A DNA stretch of 64,000 bases from Phlegmacium glaucopus (taxonomy: Eukaryota > Basidiomycota > Agaricomycetes > Agaricales > Cortinariaceae), in assembly GCA_015039465.1 (NCBI GenBank), contig MU130497.1, positions 1,266,528 to 1,330,527 of the forward strand, written 5' to 3'. Positions 1-12,400 of the stretch are shown one piece after another. The notes beneath the pieces were generated by a model that was not told where the DNA came from, made no database searches, and saw nothing but the letters and a program-made list of their open reading frames with translations. The position numbers and the translations under genes are program-made. Numbering within the stretch: position 1 is the stretch's first letter; every line of letters starts with the position of its first letter.

Positions 1-40
1 AAGTACTCGAACTTGTATGTTTTCCCTTAGTTCGAATATC
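1..40. repeat. Edge repeat shared with 63961-64000
   Basis: The first 40 bases match the last 40 bases of the window in direct orientation with only a few differences: both begin aagtactc and end agttcgaatatc. The sequence beyond the left copy is T/C-rich with ttccgtt motifs. I cannot name the repeat family. Confidence 0.8.
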
Positions 41-244
41 AACTTTGTTTCCTCCTCTTGTTCGTCCTCTAAAGTCACTGAGGTCTTCCGTCTTATTACT
101 TCTTCTTCCGTTCCAAAATCAGGACACCTTAGGAGCTGGGCGGCACAGCACACACGCTGAGGCCAACGTCCTTTCCGGGTTACTGTTCCGGTTCCGTTCC
201 GTCCGTTCCGGAGTAACTCCGACGTGACTTCCTTGTTTTAAACT

Positions 245-323
245 TAACAGTCTGGTCTTTTGCAGTCTGGTCCGGTCTTTTTGCAGTCTTTTTCCAGTCC
301 TGCAACTGGACTTCCAAACACTA
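245..323 (-). mobile_element. Terminal fragment of a hAT-like MITE
   Basis: Read on the minus strand from 323, the sequence begins TAGTGTTTGGAAGTCCAG and follows the left end of the complete MITE at 42171-42719 for about 80 bp before diverging. The opposite terminus is not visible before the window edge, so this copy is truncated or rearranged. It lies directly in the helicase reading frame, just after the DEAH box, and so breaks that gene. Confidence 0.75.
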
Positions 324-1100
324 GGTAGACCATACAGAGCAAAGCCAGCAGTATAAAATGAGTGAGCCTCATCAACACAGAACCGAGAAATCAGAGGCTG
401 AAATGTAGGCTGTCGTAGTAGCATAGCCATTCGAGGGAAATGTCCCTCTGGGGATCAGAAAATTTGTTCAACTGTAACCACGAGGATTTGCTCATGCATT
501 TCGACGCCGTGTTTAGTGGAAAATATATTTTCCTACAAACATATAGGTATATGCGCATGAAAAATGTTGTGAACAGACCACTTACAGACCACCAGGTGGG
601 GTCTCATGGTGTGTCTTCATTGATAGCAACAGCACAGATTCCAAAATGCATTGCGAATTCAGCGGCTTGACTTTTTTGGAGTCGCTTGAGAGGAGATACA
701 ACGATGGTGACCTTTTTCTTCGCTGGGTTGTTGAGCAAGGTACAGATAGCGATTGGCAAAGTTTTGCCACTTCCAGTTCCTGCAGAAATCAAGCTGTCAC
801 AGCCTCGTTGGTTGGCAAGAATAGAGCGAAGTTGCATTTCTCGAGGTACTATTTTCCCTTGAGTAACTGCCCAGCACACTAAAGAGCTTCGAAGACATAT
901 TATCTGATCAGATGCTTCCAGTCCTCGAAGGTAATCTTGTGGTAGGCAGGTACACAGCTCCGAAATTGAGTTGACCAGAGCTGATACAGTTGAATTTGGA
1001 GCCTTTCAAATGAAATCTAGTCTTTCACTCAGAGTCGGAACATAGTCAATTGGTTTGGAAGCCATTGAGCTCAACAGTACGTGCAAGAGAGGCGAGGTGT
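324..1100 (-). pseudogene. RecQ-like DNA helicase, 5' half, broken
   Basis: The minus strand encodes the N-terminal half of a RecQ-family superfamily 2 helicase. At 879-606 the frame shows a Q-motif-like region (PREMQLRSI), motif I GTGSGKT and motif Ia (VVSPLKRLQ). At about 430-324 it shows the Walker B/DEAH box VDEAH (376-362) followed by a typical RecQ stretch. A probable intron with GTAAGT donor and TTTGTAG acceptor lies at about 545-592. A TGA breaks the frame just upstream of the DEAH exon. The C-terminal helicase half is absent because a hAT fragment begins at 323. Similar helicases occur at 18248 and 52800, both next to DUF6589 genes, so this is probably the remnant of a third such unit. 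The exact start was not fixed. Confidence 0.75.
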
Positions 1101-1289
1101 TCCAAAAATACACTCCTTAAAATTAGAAATGATGGTGTTGCCTACATTAGGAAACGACAAACAATGCCGGCTGATTGCTGGAGTGATAAGGGATTCACTG
1201 CTAATTCAAACTCAGTTGTACCGGTCCCTCTATCGAGGAAACCCTCTGGGTTCTTGTTTCCTCTTTAGGAAGGGACCAGTCACCAGTCT
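1101..1289 (+). repeat. Terminal repeat of RecQ/DUF6589 element, copy 1
   Basis: This stretch, starting tccaaaaatacactcc and ending near gtcaccagtct, is about 90% identical (hand estimate, mostly transitions) to 24301-24311 joined to 24856-25033. Here it lies just outside the start of a minus-strand RecQ gene. The other copy lies just outside the start of a minus-strand DUF6589 gene. In a convergent gene pair these would be the two outer ends, so the two copies behave as long terminal inverted repeats. Confidence 0.6.
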
Positions 1290-1706
1290 AGTTAAAGTGC
1301 ACATTTTGAGGGTCTATCTTGACATAGGAGGCACTAATCAAAATTTTGGACTGGTGGATCAATTGGAATTTAAATGTTAAGAAAAATCCTCCTGCAAATC
1401 ATGCTCATAGGTGTTGTGGTTGAAGGGATAATGTCCAATCTCTTTGGAGCCCCATATTTAGCAGGCAATTGAGATTCATTTTGCATTTTTGGGTTAAATA
1501 TAATGTTTTCCTGCAAGGAATATCTTAGGCATGTATAATTACTTTTTATTATTGTTAAATACAACATAATTTTTCTTGTATCTCAGAGGTGTGGAGACCA
1601 CAAATGTGAAAATTGGCCGTGTCATGATGTGACACCACATGTGACTGAATGTCACACATTCAGAGTTCTCAGTATTTAGAACTCATACTGAGGATTGTGC
1701 AACCCC
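1290..1706 (+). repeat. Dispersed repeat, inverted copy at 34588-34950
   Basis: The reverse complement of this block is found at 34588-34950. Shared landmarks include the stretch around gtgcacattttgagg, the 'gattggacattatcccttcaacc' region (given here in part) and an end reading ggattgtgcaacccca. That end resembles the terminus of the 9.2-kb element (tgccgaccccca at 50755-50766) and the end at about 44990-45006, so this is probably a non-autonomous relative. No coding capacity is seen. Confidence 0.6.
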
Positions 1707-3009
1707 ATATTATCATTGTCTTTGTAGTATAGTAAATTATTATTGTTGTTATAGTATAGTACTATGTACCCAAGCCACCTGCAAGAAGGCTGGGCACAAC
1801 ACCTGCCTTGCATGAGCAGGAGTTGCTTGCCAGCAAATTTACGAGTAAGATCCAGCCTTCGAAAGAAGGTGGTGGTTTGAAATCAGAAATTTTCCCACAC
1901 ATTAAAATGGTTAGCATTATCTATCAAACACCCTTGAAACTGTCAAAAGATAGGTCCCCTATAAGAACGAGACTTACTAATGTAAGACTTGTAACTCACT
2001 GTGATATTGTCTCATTTGACCACTGAAAGCACTCCCCTCTGTGTCTGACTGTCATCCTGGTGACTGAGATATGGAGGAAGATTGCAAGTTGTTCCTCAAG
2101 TGATAAATATTTTGATCTACCATGACCTAGTTACTGTAGTTCCTGAATTAACTCCAAAAATACATGCTGATGGACTCCTAACTCACAGCAGATGTGCTTA
2201 GGATGCCGGCTAATAACTCCATTACCCACCCTTGGCCAGTGAGGATGGAAGTATGATATGGTTCCTATTCTGTAAGCAATAGCAATAGACTAGAAGTTGT
2301 GGGTTCATTCTCTCTGCATTTTCAGGCACAATGAGTGCAGATGGTGCCAGAACCAAAATAAGGGTACCAGGAACCAGTATTTTATTTTTGGACTATTACT
2401 TATTTTTAATACATGTAGATTGTATAAAATACCTCATATTATGAGGACTAAGGTCATTTTATTGATGGTTGGTGATTTTGACTAAAGCATGAGTGTGGTA
2501 TAAACTAAAGCCCTGGATGGAGCTAAACCAATCAAGATCTTGTTGCTAACAAGGTCAGGTTTGTGACCAATGGTATTAATTAAGTCTTTACATAATCAAA
2601 AATATATTATTCATAAATTTAAATATAAAATTTGGTAATAAATGGGGAGTGGTAAAAAGTAACAAGGAACCAAATAAGCATATACCTTCTAATCTAGAAG
2701 ATCTCATTCCAATGCTTCCTTATTCTCAGGATTTGTACTAGTTATGTCTTTCATAACTAATTGGCATAAAATAGGTTTTAATCTTCCATTTATACCAGTT
2801 GTCACCAGTGAGTTTTGAGAGAGAGTTTATAATAGCATGATCCATGTTGCCTTAGAAGAGTAATAGATGCTCATAAGTAGTATAACTAAATGTGATGTTG
2901 ATCAAAAATATGAAAATAATATAAAAAAGGCATGAACAAAACACAAAAATACATGTAAAAGCCAAATAAATGTGGATATGTGGACTTGAAGAAATTAGAT
3001 GCTAGTGGG
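1707..3009. other. AT-rich noncoding stretch with repeat remnants
   Basis: I see no gene. Bases of about 2280-2500 match the reverse complement of 17436-17700 (shared landmarks caatgagtgcag/catggtgccagaacc and ggtaccaggaaccagta), which marks a dispersed repeat. The rest is A/T-rich without recognised structure. Confidence 0.5.
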
Positions 3010-3293
3010 GCCTATAAACCTGTCAAAATATTAGACTGAGTGATAAAGCAGCAGGATGGATGGTAAACAAGCAATGAGCTACAAATTCAAAGTGAAGTGT
3101 AGTAGCAGAGTACTAATCAAAATTATGTAAACTGTGGTTGTGTATGGCAAAAGTCACATTTCAACAGATGAGAGATTTGTAGATCAGATCAGATCAGATG
3201 TAATCTAAGATGTAATTTAAGATGACAAGTGAAATGAAGTAAGATCTGATAAAATAACTTAAGATTTTAAAGACTAATGAGGTAGTTTTAACA
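3010..3293 (-). repeat. Copia-type LTR remnant
   Basis: Read on the minus strand it starts TGTTAAAACTACCTCATTAGTC at 3293, very close to the LTR start at 63449 (TGTTAGAATTGCCTCATTAG). It contains the agatcagatcagatcagatg tract diagnostic of this LTR family. The purine run agaggag precedes it on the minus strand, as a polypurine tract should. Its lower boundary is approximate. It would be the 3' LTR of the copia remnant at 3560-3800. Confidence 0.55.
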
Positions 3294-3559
3294 CTCCTCT
3301 ATGATCTTACAAGTCTTCAATAGGAAGGATATGGTTGACTATGAATGGGTTTAAAAGCAGGTTGCTTTTTGATAGCTGTTGTTAATTGGAAGAATATTAA
3401 ATAACTTTATTATTATTAAACTTATTTGATGCAACATCCACCTCTCTTAATATTTGATTAATTTTCCACTATTCATATACCTTAGTAAGGTGTAAAATAT
3501 ATCCTGTCTATAGACAAGTACTGAAACTAAAAGGGTATGTTATTCAGGTAGTAAGCTGG

Positions 3560-3800
3560 TTCAATGATATTTTTGTGTTTCAGTTCTTTGGTGAGAAAGG
3601 GTATTGATTTGACTCGGTAAATGAATGATTGTATGTTGTTAAAAATTCATTAAGAATATTATGCATCCAACAAATTTTCTTGCCAGCTTTCACAGCTAAA
3701 ATATATTCTACTTCAGCAGTGGAAAGTGCAATAATTTGCTTGCCTAACCAATGGCACCACTGGCAAATATTGTAATATAACCACCAGTAGATTGTCAACT
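3560..3800 (-). pseudogene. Copia RNase H fragment
   Basis: The minus strand shows WLGKQIIALSTAEVEYILA followed by AGKKICWM, the C-terminal RNase H signature of Ty1/copia polyproteins (usual form ALSTAEAEY...A..E..WL). Only the end of the polyprotein is recognisable. Upstream on the minus strand (3800-4250) there are scraps suggestive of copia pol but no intact frame. The LTR at 3010-3293 lies downstream as expected. This is an old, dead copy. Confidence 0.7.
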
Positions 3801-5423
3801 ATCTTTGCAACCATTATATACAGAATTATTATATTTATAAGCATTCTCTAGAGGTTCTAAGAATTTATAACACTTTTCTAGCTCAACTTCAAGAGAAATA
3901 ATTTAAGCCTCCATATCTGCAAATTATTACTGGTAGGCAATCTTATAATGCTTTACTCCAAAACCCTTTGTTTACCTCTCAGTTTTGGTGGCACCAAACC
4001 CTAAAGTCCTAGCAATTTGACAAGAATAACAAGCATTATAATTTTTCTATTATTTCTCATATACAAGGAAGACCCATTCAAGTAGCAAGTGTTGGTGCTC
4101 TTTGTATTTTGAGTTGTATGTTAATTGACCACTTGCATAACCAACAAAGCATGCCTTGAGGTTGAATTTCTTAGCAACAAAATAAGCATAGTATTGAATT
4201 TAGTCATAAAGAGTGACAGTGTAAAGACTGAGAAGTAGTAAAAAAGTACAAAATTTTAAAAAGGTGTCTTTAGATGGAAGAATTTGATAGAGGTGTTTGA
4301 CAGTATCAATGTTAGAGTGGACAAATTTGAAACATATGTTGAGTATTAGAGCTCACTTACCAATCCCTTTCTATCTTCAACCATCCATTCTTTACTTCAG
4401 ACTCCGCTACCTAAGTACTTATATAAACTGCCAACTATACTTAGGTAGCCCCCAGTGAAAATACACCCATCATTATTGTTTTCCTCTGTGTGTCAGAACA
4501 ACACCCCTGTTACTCCTTGTCACAGCTGTCACTTCTGCCACATTTTTTTTGACGACTAGAGCAAGAAGATGGTTCAATAAAAGAATAAGTTCTGAGTCTT
4601 CAGAAGCTAAACAAATGAATTAGAGTAACAACAAAACAAAATAAATAAAAAAGGAGAACATACCTATATTGACAATAGAAAAGCTAGTTAGGCTACTGTA
4701 TTTCACAAGAAAAACCAACTATTTGTCAAACATGCCAACAGAGCCAAAGCCGTCATACTTATTTCTTAAATATACAAGTTATCTACTCCAGACTTCAGCT
4801 TATTATAACTTCTGTGCAGTTCCCTTCTGCCATGGATATCATAAAAAGCTTGCTATATGGATGTTGCCTTGGTCCTAGTTCCATGTCACTTACACCTATT
4901 ACTATTCCACATACTATGCTATGTATCTAATGTAAGATATTGCAAATATAGCTCTAAAGCTTAAATTTGAGTATAAATTGGCACACTAAATAATTTTTTC
5001 AATAGTACTATGGTCAAGCCACCATGTAGCCACGTCAAGATAGGCTTTGGAATCAATAGCATATATACTATATTCCTAGTAGCTGTGGTCATCTTCCATC
5101 GTCCTGACTTTGTATATGCATCTCACCTCTCATTCCATTGCCCTTTCAATATTTCAGGACAAGGAGACACTCTTCACTCGCTCTTTAATTGAAATAGATG
5201 TAAAAAAAAACTCATTAAGTTTTTGTTAAAAGTAAATAACTAATGATAATATAGCTGTAAGAGGACACTATGTAGGTACACACACACACACTTACACACT
5301 CCATCCTGCTTTCCCACTAGTATGGTACACAAACAGTTACTAGTAGTTTAGACAAACATTCCTTAGTACTGCACCCATGTGTGACTCTGAGTAGATTTCT
5401 ATCGCACATTCCTAGGAATGTGC
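3801..5423. other. AT-rich noncoding stretch
   Basis: No gene could be supported. 3800-4250 may hold decayed copia pol on the minus strand. 5281-5300 is a short cacacaca microsatellite. Open frames here (for example 4669-4878 and 5010-5192) are short and have no recognised motif. Confidence 0.4.
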
Positions 5424-7773
5424 TAGGGTTACCAAAGTTCAGTTCAGTTTAGTTCTTCACCTCCTCAGCCTGAACCGAACTGAACTGTTTGCATATGGTC
5501 CTGAACTGAACTGAACTGAAGAACCATCATAAGATCTGAAATTTTACCTTTTTCTGAAAATTTATTGTTCAAAGACCTTCCTTAGCCCTTAGCCACTTGA
5601 TTTCCACGCCGGCACTTGTTTATTTTTGAACTCAGCCATATCACTGACATCGGCCATTTACTGCCATATGGACTTTACTAATATGGCACTTTGCTGTACC
5701 GTACCTGTACCGACAAATACTCTTCCAGAGGGCTCACGGTACGCTACCTGTAACCCGTAGATATGGCTATGGCACACAGCCCTATATGGAGCCTACCACC
5801 ATCCGGATTGGCTTGAAATCTATCTTTCAAGTTGGTTGCTAAATTGGTTAAAGAACGCGCCGGTTTTGCAGCTGGAGGAAGAATCTTGAATTAACTTGAG
5901 CATATAAATGTATTCCCTCAATCTTCCAATTGTGATTGAATCATGGCCGCGTCATCACAGAATGGCTTATCGCTTTCGCAATCCCAATACAAATGAAGTT
6001 AAAGGGCGTCATACATTTGGCACCTATTCAATCAATCAATAACATCATCATCATAGAATATCAACCACTGGACAACTAACCATGTTTGTCAGTCCATGGT
6101 GCTCCAAAGGTGTTGTTGTTGTTAGCCAAGTACCTGCGAAAGGGGGATCCACTGTCTAGTAGTGCAATAATGGCCGTTGACATCATAGTAATGAAAGGTT
6201 CACGTTGGGACACCCCTTTATGCGAGGGCAGAATCCACTCAACATCACGAATCTTCCTAGTCAATATGTCAGATGTTAGGTCGAAAGAGATATTTGTTCC
6301 AGGTGTCTTTGGATAACCAATGTTGGGCAATAATTGTGAAAACATAATAGCAATTACCAGTCCCAACCGGTGATGCGTCTTCTTTCCATCAAAATTATCT
6401 TGGACCCACAGGTAGGTGGCTTCAAGATATTCCACCTCTTCAGCTTTTGAAAGGGAAGCAGCCGAAATGTTCCATTGAGATGGCAAAACATTCTTCTCCC
6501 ACAATGCACCCATCCCACATAGATTTGAAGGGATACTCCATGGTGCAGATGGATCCTGGTTTGCTCTCGACGTTGCTACAACTGTAGTTCCAAAGGAAGG
6601 GTTTCTGAACCTGCTGATGACCGTGTAATAAAGAGCCAGCATTCATGTGTTGTCGACTTTGCATGGCGGTTGTTCCTATGCCAAGGTAAAAAGTGGATAC
6701 GCAAGGCTTGAAGACCACGAGACCACAGTACATATGTTGTAGTCTCTTTCTTGAGTTGGTCTAATGTCATTTCTGACGCAGCTCACAAAGCCATAGGACA
6801 GATCCCATTCTTGATTAATAGGGCCTGAATGATGATTGAATTTGGATTCAATGAGGATTGAGTACGACCCATCTTCACTAGATGTTGAGCGAAACTTCCA
6901 ATACATACATCCCAGAAACCAGTGACCCCATTGCACAATGACAAGTCAGAACCGAAAAAACACTCATTAAGAACTGATGTCACGTGATCTTTGCAAACCT
7001 TTTGTAATGAGTGCTGCACTGACAATCGAGATTTTGGGTTCATTAGAAAGCTATTCTTAAATAGAATCGATCTATAGCATTTTTGTGGCTTAGGTGAACA
7101 TCCGTTAATGTGAATTCTTGCAATCTTTATGGGCACTTCCAATTCTGCACTGAGATTGGCATTGTTTGATAAGATTGGCTACCTACTCAGCTTTCTCCAC
7201 TCTTCTTCCTTCAGAGAACATAGTCAATCTATGGTCCCAGCAGCTACTTCTGTACAACTTAAATAGGCATCAACAAATGGCTTCCTTTCATTAAGGGTTA
7301 CAAATCTGTTAAAGGGATAAGGACAGAGTTATTTAATTTCGGGTTGAACAAAATGGCGCATATCTAAAAAGGATAATTAAGAGTCCATAATATATGCCCA
7401 CTTTTGAGCATTTTTTGCATCTCTACCTGTTGCATCAACATAATCTTCCCATACTGATATGGTCTTTGGTGTTGAACATACTTGATCTGAACATACTTGA
7501 TCACAATGCCTGAACAGGTTATCCTTGCAACTGCCAAACCATTCCAATGTTCATAAATTACTGAAGGATCACTTTCCAGAAAATGTTAAGTCAAAAGAAG
7601 AGAATTGCCTGGCCTTCTATGACCTAATGGTTCAGCAGTTCAGTTCAGTTTGAACTGCATGAACCATAAATCTCTAAATGCCTGAACCTGAACTGAACTG
7701 AACTGAATTATCAGTTCAGTTCAGTTCAGTTCAGGTTCATGAGTCAGTTCTGAACCGAACTTTGGTAACCCTA
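5424..7773. mobile_element. hAT-like element with 8-bp target duplication
   Basis: The left end reads TAGGGTTACCAAAGTTC and the right end is its inverted copy, with about 24 bp of inverted repeat and one mismatch. The flanks are gaatgtgc (5416-5423) and gaacgtgc (7774-7781), an 8-bp duplication differing by one transition, as hAT elements make. Both subterminal zones carry arrays of the hexamer-like unit agttcagttcag, likely transposase binding sites. The interior holds no transposase I recognise but does hold a minus-strand reading frame of unknown function. The element is therefore non-autonomous. Confidence 0.85.
6076..7142 (-). pseudogene. Unrecognised ORF carried inside the hAT-like element
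   Basis: The minus strand has a 188-codon frame at 6642-6076 preceded by related open segments at 7142-6783 and 6770-6576 in other frames, so the original gene was longer and is now frameshifted or interrupted by introns I could not place. The protein is not low-complexity. It contains a hydrophobic stretch (GLVIAIMFSQLLPNIGYP) and ends ...APWTDKHG. I recognise no domain. It could be captured host coding sequence or an accessory transposon protein. No transposase signature is present. Confidence 0.45.
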
Positions 7774-7781
7774 GAACGTGC

Positions 7782-8480
7782 CATTTCACTTACATATGAT
7801 TGTTATCAGGACCAAGGGTAGTTATCTTGGTCCTTTTGTATATATGGTAGCAGGTGTTGTCCATAGATGACACCTTTGTATAAACTTGGTTTACAGCAAC
7901 CTCCTCTTCTCTAAGTCTACAGTAGTGACTACTATAGTAGATGTCCCCTAACAATAGCAATTTTTTTATCATTTCTGTGAATTTATAATTTAAATTTATA
8001 TCTGACTTAGTCATATAATTTTATAATATTCAAAGTTCATTAATATAATATTAATAAATATTTCCTTTTTTAGAGAATTTTATTAAAAGCTATTTTACAA
8101 AAAATCATATAAAAATAAACATTAATTTAAAAATCATCATATTTGAACAAGTATGCATTAAACTTAGCTGATTTATCATAGTGTCAGTTTAAACTGATTA
8201 TATATTTCAATCACTGAGTGCATGTTTTACCTACAGTCTAACACAACAGCACTAATTTCCCACCTTAGGGCAGAAAGGTACCACAACTGGTATATATAGT
8301 TAGAACCTAAAAACTATAACTGTTACAACTTCAAAAGGTTTAGAAGTGTTCTGACCTTAAACAGTTGTGAAGAGATTGGTTTGTTTATATAGTGAGCTCA
8401 GAAGAGTGCCAAGAGGTTGTCTTTTGGTATTGTCTTAAGAGTTTGAGAGAGATCAAGTAGAAAGTAGGTACTATTCTCAA
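7782..8480. other. AT-rich noncoding stretch
   Basis: No gene or element boundary recognised. 8030-8120 is very A/T-rich. 8280-8460 is ordinary noncoding sequence. Confidence 0.4.
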
Positions 8481-9411
8481 CATCAGGGAAAATGACTTCT
8501 GCCCTAGGCTGTTCTGAAATATCCTGGGGTGCCCCAAGCAGCTCAGGGCACTCAGATCAAGAGGTTGCCTTGGGGTGCAAGTTACCTATGTATGAAAAGT
8601 CTTAGGCTGTCCTGGGGCAACCTGAGGCAACCTGAGAGCATCCTGAGGCAACCTGAGAGTGTCCTGAGGCAGCCTTAGTCCCTTTAGATCTGATGCTAGA
8701 AAACATATATAAACCAAATATTTGAGTGGTCTCACACAACAGAATAATAATAATAATAATAAAATTATATTCAATTATTCTAAACATCATATATACTAGT
8801 AATAAAATAATAATAAAATGGTGACATAAATATACTAGTATAATACTGGGGAAGTAGGAAATAAGAAAACAAAATTGTGGGTGGTTTATATATCTTTTGG
8901 ATGGCGCACAGACCATTGGTCACATGATTACAGATAAGCATGATTTCAAGCATATGGTGCTGGGTCAGGGTAGGTTACATAAATTCCAAAAAAGGAATTT
9001 TTAAAAAAAAAGATGGTAGAAAATTGTTTTAGGACCCTGAATATGTTTAAATTATATTAATAGCAGCCTCCTTATTGAGAAAACTGCAAAATACTTTCCT
9101 GGACGCGGCAGTTAAAGATTTTCTAGCAAAATTCATAAATTCTAAGGGACTCCCAGGGCCTCCAAATGTAATTTAATCCAGATGGTCAATGCACCAGGAT
9201 ACACTAAAGGTGTCCTGAGAAAATGGGTGACACTCAAAACTTTATCTATGCTGTCCTAGGTTGTCCTGAGGTGTCCTTGGATAAGTGTGTAACTCAAATT
9301 TTACCTGTGCTGCTCTAGGATGTCCTAGGGTGTCCTGGGATGTCCTGAGTAGTGATGTGATACTAACAAATTACCCAAGGCTACCTAGGGCCAAAATCAT
9401 TTTTCCTGATG
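8481..9411. mobile_element. Probable MITE with imperfect terminal inverted repeats
   Basis: The left end catcagggaaaatgac (8481) and the inverse of the right end (catcaggaaaaatgat, from 9411) match imperfectly over about 25 bp, both continuing to a ccctagg motif. Both subterminal regions contain many copies of a gtcctgagg/ggtgtcctg unit (8500-8690 and 9230-9360). I could not identify a convincing target duplication and see no coding region, so the boundaries are tentative. Confidence 0.5.
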
Positions 9412-9449
9412 AAGAACTAGCTGAAGAAAGTACAGTGAAGTAAATACAG

Positions 9450-12400
9450 TAGGGACTAGCGCGGTCTGGTTATTTCCATGGGATTTACCGTAGTTTAGTT
9501 ACCGGTAGCATTCGGTATGGTTCTGTGGTTATTAATAGAAATCCGTGGTTTTCCGGTACTGCCAGCTCATTATTAATGACATTGTGTGATTTTTAATCTA
9601 AATCGGGAGCGCTCAGCGCTCAAGCCTTGTACTGCGTATTGAGCGGTAAAAAAGCTGTTCCCCCCTCTGCTCCTGCTACCATGGCACCTAAAACCAGGGG
9701 CGGAAGCTCTCAAGGCCATCATGGCCAGCCATCCACTCAACACCAGCAACTGCAGCCAGCCACAGAGCCTGATACCAGTGCTCAGGCTGCTGTTCCTACT
9801 CCCCCAGACCCTGTAACTCCCATTTGTCGCACAGCACTGTTTCATGTGCCTCCATATAATCCACGCCCTATCCCAGCCCGACCCTCATCTCCAGACGAGG
9901 AGGAGTTTGATTTCGATGAAGCAGATGCCATTCCAATCACTGCCCCTCCAGCAGCTGGTGCTTTGGGGTCACCTGTAAAGTGTGCACGTGCTGTGGGGAA
10001 AAATCAGGAGAGCCTTCATCGGAAAGGAGATCTTGAGGTTTGGGATGAAAGTGATGAGGATATAATAAGTACGTGATTGTCCTTGGTAATATAATCAATG
10101 TACTAATATTATGAACATAGATGCTGCACGAAAAATCTGGCGATCAAATGTGTATGATCATTATATCACCACTGTCAACCGCATATGCGACCCCTTCTCT
10201 CACCAGCCTCTAAAGATTGAATTTGTATTTACCTGTAAGACCCACCCTGAGAACCACCAACAACCACTGCGCCGTGATCGGAATAAGACTGGAGATGGAA
10301 CTACCAAGTTTTTGAAGGATGTTAGGATGTGTGAGGAGAAGCAGGGTATCTATCAGTGACAACCTGCATCCAGATCTATCCCTTATACCCCTGAAACCCA
10401 CCGTGCTCTTATTGCTTTGCGCTGTGCAAAGCATTCCCGCCCAATCAATTCAATTCTTGACGACGACTACCAAACTGAAGTTGAAATGCTTCGTCCTGGG
10501 ACTCCTATACCTCATCCAACAACTGTACAATGTGACCTTGTCAGTATATATATCCATATGTCAACCTTTGTCATGAATTATTTTATGGTAACATTAATAT
10601 TTTTCCACTCCTTTTTCAAGATGCTGAAAAATATTCCCAGACACTTGGTACTGCTATTCATATTGCACTTGATGGATGGACAAGTCGCCTTGTTACTTCC
10701 TACCTTGGGCTTGTTGTTATCTGGTATGCAAATGGTACAATAAATCGTGCAGTCTTGGAATTTATTCGGTATGTATTTCATTAATACATATATATTATTC
10801 TAATATTTTTTTTAGTCTTACCTGTAGTCATACAGGAGAATATTTGGCAGAAGTTACAGCTGAATGTCTCAAACGCTATGGTTTGGATAAATTGGTAAGA
10901 GACATTTTTGAGTTATGCTTGCTATTGCTAATATATATTAGATTTTGGGATTATGTATGGACAATGCTAGCAATTGTAATCGCCTTGCTAGTATTCTCTC
11001 AACTCGTATCCCACACTTTGGAGGAACACATGCAAGGCTTCGTTGTCTTGCCCATATCATCAATCTTATTGCAAAAGCAAGTTTTATTTTATTTTTACCT
11101 GCTAGCTACTTTGATTTATATTGTCTGGTTAGATATTTTTATCATTTTTCTTCAAGAAACCCAAGCAAGAAATCAACAACTCCCATTCCATCTGATGACC
11201 CAATTGTTGATGATGATATAGCAGCTGTTGAGGAGGCAGAGTATGATGCCCAGGTAGAACAGGATGATGAAGGGCAAATTGCACATGATGAGCCAACAGT
11301 TCGGTCTATTCATGATCAAGCTATTGAACTTATGAGAGAACAGAGGGTTGAAATGACAGTGAATGAGGAGGAATTAGCTCTGAACTTATTTCCCAAGGTG
11401 AGTTTATTTATTTCTTTTGTTCTCTTCACTTCGTGAATGATATAGAATTAAAGAATCAAAACATTAAAGATGATAGTAAATATTGTAAGAATTGTAATCT
11501 ATGGATAATAAAGAACTATGACAATGAGAAGAAGGTAACATCGAATGAATAGTGTTCCGTAGACAATTGTAGTTGAGGTGGGGTGAAGAGATTGCAATGT
11601 ATCAAATAATCGCAAGAGCTCCAGGGCAAAGGGCGATGGGGATGACGGTGGATAACCCCAGCGCCCAACTCTACAACTGTCCAGGTGAGGGAGGGTGGGA
11701 AAGAAAATTTCTTAATGATAGATGTTGAATAAGATGTTGAGAAAGGAGATTGAAGATGGTAGTTAAGAAATGAGGATGAGGTTACAAGTCAACAGTCACA
11801 CGGAACAAGACATAACACTTGATGGTTACTCAGTCACATAAGACATAAGACATCGCTCATTGTCATTTGAGATGTGTGTCTCTATTTTGTCTTTTAATCT
11901 ATTAAAAATCCTGTATTAGGTTGCAGGGCTTGCTCGTCGAATTCAGGATTCTTCACCTCTCAAGGAAAAGTTTAAGGATCTTGTTTCACAGGATCCTGAG
12001 CTTCAATCTAGCATGAGGGACTCTCTTGCTCGGCGTGTTCCAACCCGATGGAATTCTGACTTTGACTGCCTTTATTCACATCTATATTTCAAGACAGTTG
12101 TTCAGAGCATGACAGGTGTAACAGAAAACAAACTCAAAGCCTATCGCCTCAGTGAGGATCAATGGGACCTTGCAGAAGACCTTCAGGCAGTCTTAGTGGT
12201 AGCTTCTTTGTTTCCTGTTTTCAGTTAGCATTCTAATCTTATCTTTAGCTTTTCAAAGATCTTACAGAGCTCTTTTCAAAGGCTGATATCCCTCTTGTGG
12301 TTGAAGCTGTTCCTATGCTCCTTCTACTTTGCAGCAGATTGGTGTTGTTTATTGAAGACACTCTAATGGCAAGTAGTGCTGGTTGTGATGACTCTGATTC

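Noticed and set aside
3180..3200. GATCA direct repeats as a CRISPR-like array
   Set aside because: The units are 5 bp without spacers and belong to a copia LTR. The genome is eukaryotic.
9573..9845. Minus-strand frame opposite the first hAT exon
   Set aside because: Shadow of the transposase coding exon, which joins in phase to the rest of the gene.
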